DNA from: an uncultured Aquimarina sp.
Lineage (GTDB): Bacteria > Bacteroidota > Bacteroidia > Flavobacteriales > Flavobacteriaceae
Length of the DNA: 64,000 nucleotides
Assembly (NCBI RefSeq): GCF_947495315.1
Contig: NZ_CANLYD010000014.1
Span: 62,001 to 126,000, forward strand
Direction of reading: 5' to 3'
Position 1 is the first letter of the stretch, and each line of letters starts with the position of its first letter. Position numbers and translations under genes: made by a program. Below, one piece after another: positions 16,517 to 23,866 of the stretch. Below the pieces are notes generated by a model. It searched no databases. It was not told where the DNA came from and saw nothing but the letters and a program-made list of their open reading frames with translations.

Positions 16517-16663
16517 ATGTTAGAAAAGATTTTAAAACTTAACGGAATTCAAAAATTAGAAAAAAAGCAGTTGAAAGATATAACTGGTAATGGGTGGGAA
16601 ATACTTTGTAGTTCTAATTTTTGTTACCCTCACTGCTCAACTATAGGTTCAGCTTGTCATTAA
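16517..16663 (+). CDS. Leader-type precursor peptide with Cys-rich core
   Basis: 48 residues, too short for an ordinary gene screen. The leader MLEKILKLNGIQKLEKKQ then LKDITGN matches the two upstream sister genes, but the last residues are GN rather than GG. The core (GWEILCSSNFCYPHC then STIGSACH) has four cysteines in 22 residues. It has its own copy of the 30-nt element and its own terminator (16678-16706), so it is a separate transcription unit. Confidence 0.7.
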   Translation: MLEKILKLNGIQKLEKKQLKDITGNGWEILCSSNFCYPHCSTIGSACH

Positions 16664-16677
16664 AAATTATTGAGAAC

Positions 16678-16707
16678 AAAAAGACCGTTATGAATACGGT
16701 CTTTTTT
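16678..16707 (+). terminator. Rho-independent terminator after the third double-glycine precursor
   Basis: Stem AAAAAGACCGT (16678-16688) and ACGGTCTTTTT (16696-16706), 7-base loop, T tail; 15 bases after the stop codon. Confidence 0.88.
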
Positions 16708-16820
16708 AATATTATATATTTAATTATTGATTACCTGAGGACGTAAATATGTGAGATCTTTGATAGATTAAATAGTCAGAAAAGCAAAAAAATACTTTTG
16801 ATTTTGCACATGCTATTCTA

Positions 16821-17459
16821 TTATTGATGCACTAAAATAACTTCCTTTTTGGTGATAGCATATATTTTAGTTTTTTCGGTAGGTTTTAGTGTATGATTAC
16901 CGGTAAATTCTCCAAAAGCAGGTAGAATCAATTGATTTTCTTTCTGATAAAAACAAGGTAAGCGAAGACGCTGTTTACCTAGTCCGCCTAAAAGTACTCC
17001 AGGATGAATATGACCACAAAAATTGAAAAGTCCCTCTCTTTCTTCTGGATGATGACTAAGCAAGAAATTATCTAAAATCAATTCTGAACCTATTTTGATT
17101 CTAAGTTCTTCGTATTTACGAGGTGAGATAATATCATGGTTTCCTACAACAAGAAGAATTTCAGAATTCATTTTAGAAACCCAATCAGAAAACAATAACC
17201 ACTCATTATTAATGTAACTATGGAACAGATCTCCTAAAAAACAAATTGTTGAAGGATTAAAAAAAGAGATTACCGTATCTAATTGTTCAAAGTTTTTGAG
17301 AATTGCTTCTTGTGGTACTGCACTGCCATGTTTTCTAAAATGTGAAACTTTACCAAGATGTAGATCAGCAATCAATAACATGTTTCTTTCTTCCCAGAAC
17401 ATAACACCAGTTGGGTGAAGAATAAAGGTTTGATTTTGTATCTGTATGGTTTGGTTCAT
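16821..17459 (-). CDS. pdeM: Ligase-associated metallophosphoesterase PdeM
   Basis: 212 residues of the calcineurin-like metallophosphoesterase fold. Metal-binding motifs occur in order: IADLHLGKVSHFRKHG (D-x-H), FLGDLFHS (G-D), VVGNHD (G-N-H-D), LLSHHPEE and FCGHIHPG (G-H-x-H). The HLGK and FRKHG details are those of the PdeM family encoded with Lhr-type helicases and ATP-dependent ligases. It probably processes DNA or RNA ends as a nuclease or phosphodiesterase in the cytoplasm. It is the last gene of the repair operon, 75 bases after the helicase, with a small palindromic repeat in the gap. Confidence 0.9.
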   Translation of the reverse strand: MNQTIQIQNQTFILHPTGVMFWEERNMLLIADLHLGKVSHFRKHGSAVPQEAILKNFEQLDTVISFFNPSTICFLGDLFHSYINNEWLLFSDWVSKMNSEILLVVGNHDIISPRKYEELRIKIGSELILDNFLLSHHPEEREGLFNFCGHIHPGVLLGGLGKQRLRLPCFYQKENQLILPAFGEFTGNHTLKPTEKTKIYAITKKEVILVHQ

Positions 17460-17494
17460 TACTGAAATTAGTTTTCAAATAACACCTCCCTCAA

Positions 17495-17514
17495 TCCCTC
17501 CTTTTTAGGAGGGA
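17495..17514. repeat. Small palindromic repeat between helicase and pdeM
   Basis: TCCCTCCT (17495-17502), a 4-T loop and AGGAGGGA (17507-17514), within a C+T/A+G-rich patch unlike the surrounding sequence. It resembles dispersed 'ccctcc...ggaggg' intergenic repeats. Confidence 0.5.
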
Positions 17515-17534
17515 AGGTTTAGTTTCTTAAGCAA

Positions 17535-20015
17535 TCATTTTTTGGTTAACAAAGCTACCATCTTTTTAATACGATCTTCTAGTTTTTCACTAGATAATTT
17601 TTCTCTTGAGAACCGATCAGTAATAATTGGAAATGAAAAGGGAGTAGGCTTTTTGCACGATTTCCAGACGATGGATTGCCGTTCAATTCTTTCCAGGGCT
17701 TTTTGTAATCTTCCTTCTTCTAATTGATGTTCGAAGGTTTCTGTAAAAGCCTGTCTATATAATAAATTTTCGGTCTCATAATCTCTGAATACATCAAATA
17801 GTAATTGTGAACTAGATTGTAGATGTTTGGTTTTTAACATTTTATCAGGATACCCCGTAAAAACCATCCCTGATATTACTGCGATATCTCTAAATTTACG
17901 TCTGGCCATTTCTGTAGCATTCAGACTTTTTTGAAGATCACTATGCATTTGATCCTTAGTAAAAAGATCGTTATCTATTACTTGTTGCATATCAATTTTC
18001 TGATCTGATAGTAGTTCAAAACCATAGTCGTTAAATGCTATAGAAAAAGAAATAGGAAATAAAAGACTAATTCTATATGCTAACAAGCTTCCTAAAGCTT
18101 CATGCACAAATCGACCTTCGAAGGGGTAAAAGATGGCATGATATCCTTCTCGTGTTTTAAAGGTTTCAATTAAGAATTCATCGGGTCCGGGAACAATACT
18201 TTCTAATCGTTGTCTTTCGAATATGTGAGACAATGATTTTAATTCTACTGATTGGGTGTTTATATTTTTAATTTGAGATGAAGAAGCAGTATATAATTCA
18301 TTACGCAGTAATTCAGACATTTGGGAGGTAAGTGTCAATCTACCGCCCATCCAACTTGGAACTTTAGAAGTTTTCTTAGAGGATTTACGTACTAAAACCT
18401 TCATCTCTTTTATACGTACAAGTTCCAGATTTCTTCCTGCAAAGGTAAAAACATCTCCAGGGTTTAATTTTGAAATAAACCATTCTTCGATACTGCCAAT
18501 ATAGCCTCCTTTAAGATATTTAACCATTAAAACTGCATCGCTAACGATCGTCCCGATCTGTAGCCGATGACGCATCGCAATCCCTCTATTATTTACTTTG
18601 AATAATCCATCTTCTAGAATTTCTACTTTCTTATACTCATCATAGCTTTGGAGGCTTTGACTACCTTTGGTTATAAAATTGAGGATCCATCTCCAATCAT
18701 CTTCAGAAATGGCTTGATAACAGAAGGTGTTTTTAACTTCATGATAAATATCTTTTGGATAAAATCCATCAGAAACCGCAAGTGTAGTAAGGTATTGGAT
18801 AAGTACATCAAAGCTATTTAGATAGGGAATACGATCTTCTACTGTATTATGTTTTACAGCTTGCTGTAGCGCAGAAGCTTCGATCAATTCTATGGCATGA
18901 GTTGGTAAAAAATAAATAACACTGGTTTTACCAGGTTGATGTCCACTACGACCTGCACGTTGCAGAAATCGCGCGACTCCTTTTGGGCCTCCAATCTGAA
19001 TAATTGTTTCTACTGGAGCAAAATCAACACCTAGATCGAGACTTGATGTACATACTACTGCTTTTAGGGATTCATTACGAATAGCTTGTTCTACCCAAAG
19101 CCTTGTTTCTTTGTTGATACTGCCATGATGCATGGCCATTTCTCCTGCAAATTCGGGATATCTTTGTAATATTTTTTGAAACCAAATTTCACATTGACTT
19201 CTGGTATTGGTAAAAAGTAAGGTGGTTTTACTTTTTCTGATGATCGGTACTACTTCATCTAATAAGTGAATTCCTAAGTGGCCACGCCAAGGGAAAGTTT
19301 CCATTTCATCAGGAATAATACTTTTTACTTTGATTCTCTTTTTGAGATTTGCTTTGATCAAAACTGAATTTTGTAGTGCTTCTGATTGATGTCCTAACAA
19401 TACTTCTCGAGCCTGTTCTAGGTTTCCAATTGTTGCCGAAATTCCCCAAATTCGAAGATCTTTTGATATCGTTTTTAACCTTGATAAGGCCAATTCTATT
19501 TGTATACCTCGTTTCGTGCCTAATAGTTCGTGCCACTCATCAATAATAATGGCAGAACAATCTTTGAAGGTTTTGTCATATCCCTTTGATGCTAAAAGTA
19601 GTTGTAAACTCTCGGGTGTGGTAATGAGCAAATCTGGCATAGATCGCCTTTGTGCTGCTCGTTCTTTTTGGGAAGTATCACCCGTTCTTATTCCGACTGT
19701 AAGTTGTGTGTTTAGATCTTCAGCAACTCTTTCTGTCGCTTGTTTAATTTCTTGGGATAATGCACGTAGTGGTGTAATCCAAATGGCTTTCAATCCTTTT
19801 TTATGTTTGGTTTGATAATCAGGATTATTTTTGATGTAGTACAGAACAATAGGAATCCAAAGCGCGTAGGTTTTTCCGCTTCCTGTAGGAGCGTTCAATA
19901 ATCCATGTTTGCCTTGTAGAAATGCTTTCCAACTTTGCTTTTGAAAAGGAAAAGATTTCCAATGTTGTTGTTCGAACCAGGATTCTGTAATATTGAAGAG
20001 TTCTTTTTGCGTCAT
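17535..20015 (-). CDS. Ligase-associated Lhr-type DEXH-box helicase
   Basis: 826 residues, the length of the bacterial 'Lhr-core' helicases. Walker A is NAPTGSGKTYALWIP, with motif Ia LRALSQEI, Walker B IIDEWHELLGTKRG, motif III GISATIGN, and C-terminal helicase motifs LLFTNTRSQCE and RFLQRAGRSGHQPGK. A winged-helix and DUF4145-like Lhr tail follows. The family is a 3'-5' DNA/RNA translocase for damage repair. It sits in one operon with an exonuclease, an ATP-dependent ligase and PdeM, together forming a four-part end-processing and sealing pathway. A GIY-YIG gene and a short direct repeat lie between it and the ligase. Confidence 0.93.
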   Translation of the reverse strand: MTQKELFNITESWFEQQHWKSFPFQKQSWKAFLQGKHGLLNAPTGSGKTYALWIPIVLYYIKNNPDYQTKHKKGLKAIWITPLRALSQEIKQATERVAEDLNTQLTVGIRTGDTSQKERAAQRRSMPDLLITTPESLQLLLASKGYDKTFKDCSAIIIDEWHELLGTKRGIQIELALSRLKTISKDLRIWGISATIGNLEQAREVLLGHQSEALQNSVLIKANLKKRIKVKSIIPDEMETFPWRGHLGIHLLDEVVPIIRKSKTTLLFTNTRSQCEIWFQKILQRYPEFAGEMAMHHGSINKETRLWVEQAIRNESLKAVVCTSSLDLGVDFAPVETIIQIGGPKGVARFLQRAGRSGHQPGKTSVIYFLPTHAIELIEASALQQAVKHNTVEDRIPYLNSFDVLIQYLTTLAVSDGFYPKDIYHEVKNTFCYQAISEDDWRWILNFITKGSQSLQSYDEYKKVEILEDGLFKVNNRGIAMRHRLQIGTIVSDAVLMVKYLKGGYIGSIEEWFISKLNPGDVFTFAGRNLELVRIKEMKVLVRKSSKKTSKVPSWMGGRLTLTSQMSELLRNELYTASSSQIKNINTQSVELKSLSHIFERQRLESIVPGPDEFLIETFKTREGYHAIFYPFEGRFVHEALGSLLAYRISLLFPISFSIAFNDYGFELLSDQKIDMQQVIDNDLFTKDQMHSDLQKSLNATEMARRKFRDIAVISGMVFTGYPDKMLKTKHLQSSSQLLFDVFRDYETENLLYRQAFTETFEHQLEEGRLQKALERIERQSIVWKSCKKPTPFSFPIITDRFSREKLSSEKLEDRIKKMVALLTKK

Positions 20016-20024
20016 ATTACGAGC

Positions 20025-20084
20025 GAAGCGAAGTAATCTGTTTAATTTTAGTTCTGGACATATTGAAGCGAAGTAATCTGTTTA
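20025..20084. repeat. 20-nt direct repeat, 40-nt period, beside the GIY-YIG gene
   Basis: GAAGCGAAGTAATCTGTTTA occurs at 20025-20044 and again at 20065-20084. The second copy runs into the GIY-YIG stop region. The phrase 'GCGAAG(T/C)AATCT' resembles widely dispersed bacterial intergenic repeats. Confidence 0.7.
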
Positions 20085-20411
20085 AATTTTGTTTTTCAGT
20101 TCTCTTAATTCTAGATTTTGATCGATCCAATCAATTGATAAATCTTCCCAATCAGGATTTATACTATTTATTAATCTTTCTTTTCTTTTTCTATTTCCTG
20201 CTTTTAATTGTTTTTCTCTTTCAAAGGCTTTTTTAACCGAGTCAAGCTCTTCAAAATAGACTAACATGTAACAGTTGTATTTCGCAGAGAATGAATTTTT
20301 AAAAGTCTTGTTTTTGTGTTCATTCATTCTTCTAATGATGTCATTTGTTGCTCCAATATATAATACAGTTTTATTTTTATTGGTGGTTATATATGTATAT
20401 CCTTTGTTCAT
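20082..20411 (-). CDS. GIY-YIG nuclease-domain protein
   Basis: 109 residues forming a single GIY-YIG domain of the UPF0213/YhbQ-like class. GYTYITTNKNKTVLYIGATND shows the paired Y-T-Y...Y-I-G strands, followed by IIRRMNEHKN (catalytic Arg) and AFEREKQLKAG (metal-binding Glu). Such stand-alone domains resemble structure-specific or homing endonucleases; the substrate is unknown. It is inserted between the ligase (4 bases away) and helicase genes of a repair operon that is normally contiguous, and is flanked by direct repeats. It could be a small mobile passenger or a recruited repair nuclease. Confidence 0.85.
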   Translation of the reverse strand: MNKGYTYITTNKNKTVLYIGATNDIIRRMNEHKNKTFKNSFSAKYNCYMLVYFEELDSVKKAFEREKQLKAGNRKRKERLINSINPDWEDLSIDWIDQNLELRELKNKI

Positions 20412-20415
20412 TTGA

Positions 20416-22086
20416 TCATGTATTCTTTTGCTTTGATTTAAGTTTTAGTTGTGTTTTAACAGATTCCTTCACGGTGTTCGGAATTAGTACTTTCAAATCT
20501 TCTAAGGAGTTTGCCTCTTTTATTTTTTTATCCTGTCGCCATCTCAGAATTCTTGGAAAACGAGTAGCAACACCGCTCTTATGTCTTTTGGATAGTGCGA
20601 TTCCTTCAAAAGCAATTTCGAAAACTAACTCTGGAGTTACGCTTCTTACTGGTCCAAACCGTTCTAAAGTGTTTGCTTTTATAAACTTATCTACTTCTCT
20701 GAATTCAGCATCGGTAAGACCAGAATAAGCCTTTGCAAAAGTGACTAACTCTGTTTTTTCTTCGTTCCAGAGCCCAAAAGTATAATCGGTAAAAAGATTT
20801 GATCTGCGACCATGTCCCCGCATTGCATAGGTTAACACCGCGTCTATAGTTAAGGGGTCTACTTTCCATTTCCACCAATCTCCTTTTTTGCGACCTACTA
20901 AATAAGGAGAATCTTTTCTTTTTAGCATCAACCCTTCGGATCGTACTTCTCTGGATCGGTTACGCTCATCAGCCACTTCCTTCCAAGAGGTAAAAGTCAT
21001 TTTTTCTGAGAGAAGAAGTGGTATTATGGATTCTGGATCAAGTCCAGAATGACAGGTCTCTTGAAATAGTTTTTCCAATAAATCACGACGTTCAGAAAAA
21101 GGAAGGTTTCTAATATCTTTTCCTTGCCATTCTAAAAGATCATATGCTTTTAAAATTACTGGAGTTTTTTCGAGTAAATTTTTAGAAACGGTCTTTCTGC
21201 CGATTCTAGTTTGTAAATCATTAAAAGTTCCAATTTCTCCGTTAGGAAAAGGTAAGATTTCGCCATCTAATACAGTTCCGTTAGGTATGATATTTAAAAA
21301 CTTCTGAAATTCTGGATACTTGTCCGTTACCAATTCTTCGCCACGACTCCAGATAAAAAGTTCATTGTTTCTGATAATAACTTGTGCTCTAATACCGTCC
21401 CATTTGTGTTCTGCATACCATTCTTCTGCATTCCCTAGATTTGAAACTTCGTTTTCGATGGCATATGCAAGGTAGAAGGGATAGGGTTTCGAAAGAAAGT
21501 CAGATTCTTTTTCTTCTAATACTAAATCCTGAAATGTGATTGTATTGGGATTCCAATTCCCCATCAATTTATAGGCTAAAATATCCTCATCAATTTGTGT
21601 AGCTTTCGATAAGGCACGTGTCATTAATTTTTGACTTACTCCAATCCGAAACCCACCGGTAATAAGTTTTGTAAAGACAAAGCGTTCATAGTAGTTAAGA
21701 ACTGTCCAGTTTTTCTGAAGATATGTACGTTTTTCTTTATCAGACTCTTTTTTCAGTCTAATCATTTCCTGAAGAAATTGAGTAAGCGTTTTTTCAGAGC
21801 TTTTTTTTGAGATCGGAATTACCAAAGCAATGGTTTCTGCCAGATCTCCTACAATATGATATGATTCTTCAAACAGCCAAAGTGGGATATTCGCTAATTC
21901 TGAAGCCCACGTTCTTAGCAATGTTGTATTTACTGGTCTTGGAGGTCTACGATGCGAGAGTATGGCAATAGTCCAAACTTTATCGTCTTCTGGTGCTTGC
22001 TCAAAATAAGATGCCAGTGCATTTACTTTTACATTGGTTTTGTTAGTGCTGTCTAAAGTTTTGATAAGGTTTGCAAATTGCTTCAT
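20416..22086 (-). CDS. ATP-dependent DNA ligase (ligase-associated repair operon)
   Basis: 556 residues: an N-terminal DNA-binding domain (1-~200), adenylation domain and OB-fold. The active-site lysine lies in EHKWDGIRAQV (KxDGxR); other ligase motifs are GTVLDGEIL, EGLMLKRKDSPY and WWKWKVDP. It seals nicks using ATP in the cytoplasm. Its ATG overlaps the exonuclease stop (ATGA), so the two are translationally coupled. An in-frame insert of about 15 residues, CHSGLDPESIIPLLL, just before the SEGLMLKR motif derives from a repeat palindromic element at 21030-21050 and is not expected in orthologues. Confidence 0.94.
   Translation of the reverse strand: MKQFANLIKTLDSTNKTNVKVNALASYFEQAPEDDKVWTIAILSHRRPPRPVNTTLLRTWASELANIPLWLFEESYHIVGDLAETIALVIPISKKSSEKTLTQFLQEMIRLKKESDKEKRTYLQKNWTVLNYYERFVFTKLITGGFRIGVSQKLMTRALSKATQIDEDILAYKLMGNWNPNTITFQDLVLEEKESDFLSKPYPFYLAYAIENEVSNLGNAEEWYAEHKWDGIRAQVIIRNNELFIWSRGEELVTDKYPEFQKFLNIIPNGTVLDGEILPFPNGEIGTFNDLQTRIGRKTVSKNLLEKTPVILKAYDLLEWQGKDIRNLPFSERRDLLEKLFQETCHSGLDPESIIPLLLSEKMTFTSWKEVADERNRSREVRSEGLMLKRKDSPYLVGRKKGDWWKWKVDPLTIDAVLTYAMRGHGRRSNLFTDYTFGLWNEEKTELVTFAKAYSGLTDAEFREVDKFIKANTLERFGPVRSVTPELVFEIAFEGIALSKRHKSGVATRFPRILRWRQDKKIKEANSLEDLKVLIPNTVKESVKTQLKLKSKQKNT
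21030..21050. repeat. Repeat palindromic element inside the DNA ligase reading frame
   Basis: ATTCTGGA, loop TCAAG, TCCAGAAT: an 8-bp stem followed by GACA. This is the well-known dispersed element family around 'ATTCTGGATCAAGTCCAGAAT-GACA'. On the coding strand it specifies CHSGLDPES. It keeps the frame open and lies in a surface-loop position of the adenylation domain. Confidence 0.75.
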
Positions 22087-23120
22087 TCAACTACCTCACT
22101 TTCTTTTTTAGATTCCATTTCAGCGAGCTCTCCTTCGTATTGCGTTTTCTCTGTTCGGGCATCATAGCCAATTTCCCGAAGATATTTAGAGAATATTTCG
22201 GTATATCCGTGTGTGCTTATAATTTTAGTAGCTCCAGTTTCTTTAACAGCAGTTAATAATCCATCCCAATCACAATGATCGGAAAGCACGAATCCTTTAT
22301 CAATAGCTCTTCTTCGGCGAGCACCTCTAAATGTCATCCATCCACTAGCTGAAGCGGTTACATATGGAACCATTTTTCTTATCCAAGTACTGCCATGGGT
22401 ACTTGGTGGGGCTATAACTAAGTTTCCAATAAGCTCTTCTTTTTTAGTTTCTTTTGTGATTAAGGTAGTTTCTGGAAAATCTATCATAGGTCTTATAACA
22501 TTCGTCATATTCTCGATAGCACCGTGTGTATAAATCTTACCAATCTCGGGGTTTAGGTTTTTTAATAATCTTTGCGCTTTTCCAAGGGAATATCCAAACA
22601 AGATAGAGGTTTTTCCTTCAGCTTTATTTTCTGCCCACCATTGGTTAATATTTCCGAAAACCTCTTTCTGGGGAGTCCATTTGAATGCTGGTAAGCCAAA
22701 AGTACATTCAGTGATGAATGTGTTACATTTTATAGGTTCATAAGGAATAGAAATACCATCATCTTCTATTTTGTAATCTCCTGTAAAGACCCAGACTTCT
22801 CCTTTGTGTTCAACCCTAATCTGTGAGCTTCCGATGATATGTCCTGCAGGGTGAAAACTAAACTTTACATTATTTACTATGAATATCTCTCCATACTTTT
22901 TTCCAATAACTTTGATGTCTCCTAATCGATGTTTTATGATTGGGATATTGGTGTGGTGCGTTATATACTGTTTATGTCCCCATCGACTGTGGTCTGCATG
23001 TCCGTGCGTAATAATAGCTTTATCTACAGGTTTCCAGGGGTCCAAATATACTTTTGCCGCCGCGCAGTATATTCCTTTATCTGTAAATTGAAGCAAGGGG
23101 GTTTTACTCATTTTCGACAA
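22083..23120 (-). CDS. Ligase-associated DNA exonuclease (MBL / beta-CASP fold)
   Basis: 345 residues. The metallo-beta-lactamase signature is HGHADHSRWG, with further metal ligands in HPAGHIIGSSQI, WVFTGDYKIEDDG and SDHCDWDGLL, and a closing HGYTEIFSKYL. This is the SNM1-like/CPSF-like exonuclease family always found with the ATP-dependent ligase and Lhr helicase. It probably trims DNA ends before sealing. It is the first gene of the operon (exonuclease, ligase, GIY-YIG, helicase, pdeM). The 230 bases upstream show no convincing promoter box. Confidence 0.92.
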   Translation of the reverse strand: MSKMSKTPLLQFTDKGIYCAAAKVYLDPWKPVDKAIITHGHADHSRWGHKQYITHHTNIPIIKHRLGDIKVIGKKYGEIFIVNNVKFSFHPAGHIIGSSQIRVEHKGEVWVFTGDYKIEDDGISIPYEPIKCNTFITECTFGLPAFKWTPQKEVFGNINQWWAENKAEGKTSILFGYSLGKAQRLLKNLNPEIGKIYTHGAIENMTNVIRPMIDFPETTLITKETKKEELIGNLVIAPPSTHGSTWIRKMVPYVTASASGWMTFRGARRRRAIDKGFVLSDHCDWDGLLTAVKETGATKIISTHGYTEIFSKYLREIGYDARTEKTQYEGELAEMESKKESEVVE

Positions 23121-23347
23121 TAAAAATTGAAAATTATCAGAAAGTTAATAATTAGTAATCTTCTTATCGTGCTTTTTTGAAAGTATTAGTAATTGTTCTA
23201 CTTTTTTTAAATGGAGTACGTAGATATTCTTCTTTACCCTATGATTGAGATATTCTTGAAATAGCTCAATGAGTAAAACTATATATTGAGAATAGGTTTT
23301 GATTATAAAAACACCTGTTTTAAATTTTAAAAGGTGTAGAGTTTAGT

Positions 23348-23355
23348 TATATTTG
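23348..23355 (+). promoter_or_regulatory. -7 box for the TerB gene
   Basis: TATATTTG is a perfect TAnnTTTG match, 22 bases before the ATG at 23377. It also shows that the upstream TTG at 23353 lies inside the promoter and cannot be the start codon. Confidence 0.6.
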
Positions 23356-23376
23356 CGGCAAATTAAACAAAAGTAC

Positions 23377-23811
23377 ATGATGTCTATATCTGATTTATTT
23401 GATAGTGGTTTTCAAAAACGAAATCAAGATCATTTTGCTGCGATCGTTAGAGTAGCTATGAGTGATGGAATAATAACGGATGAAGAAAGAGCTTTCTTAG
23501 ATCGATTAGCTCGAAATCTTAATATTTCTGAGAATGATTATAAGGAAATATTAAAAGATTACGCTTCTCGTCCTATCAATCCTCCAACAAGTTATGATGC
23601 AAGATTAGAAAGACTTTTTGATTTAGCTAGAATGGTATATGCGGATAATATAAAAGGAGATGATCAAGTTATTTTATTAGAAAAGTTATGTATAGGACTA
23701 GGTTTTAGATCAGATAATGCTAAGTATGTTGTAGATAAAGCCCTTTCATTAGTAGACAAAGAAGTAGATGTAGATACTTTTGCGGATGAGATTAAAAATA
23801 TGAACCGATAA
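23377..23811 (+). CDS. TerB-family protein
   Basis: 144 residues from the ATG at 23377 (or the next one at 23380). The TerB/DjlA-like helical fold is recognisable from FAAIVRVAMSDGIITDEERAFLD, with the acidic metal-binding pattern D-G-x-I-x-x-x-E-E, repeated later as MVYADNIKGDDQ. Proteins of this fold bind divalent metal near membranes and occur in stress systems, but single TerB genes in Flavobacteria have no established role. It is monocistronic and converges on the histidine kinase gene, sharing a terminator. Confidence 0.8.
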   Translation: MMSISDLFDSGFQKRNQDHFAAIVRVAMSDGIITDEERAFLDRLARNLNISENDYKEILKDYASRPINPPTSYDARLERLFDLARMVYADNIKGDDQVILLEKLCIGLGFRSDNAKYVVDKALSLVDKEVDVDTFADEIKNMNR

Positions 23812-23836
23812 CTTTTATCGTTTCAATAAATTATAT

Positions 23837-23866
23837 AAAAAAGCCGCTTTATAAAGCGGCTTTTTT
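23837..23866. terminator. Bidirectional terminator between TerB and the histidine kinase
   Basis: A perfect 30-base palindrome: AAAAAAGCCGCTTTA followed by its exact reverse complement. On the minus strand it encodes the last residues (KKAAL) and stop of the kinase, so coding end and terminator coincide. Confidence 0.92.

Noticed and set aside
23353..23376. TTG at 23353 as the start of the TerB gene
   Set aside because: It overlaps the TATATTTG promoter box, so it would not be in the transcript.
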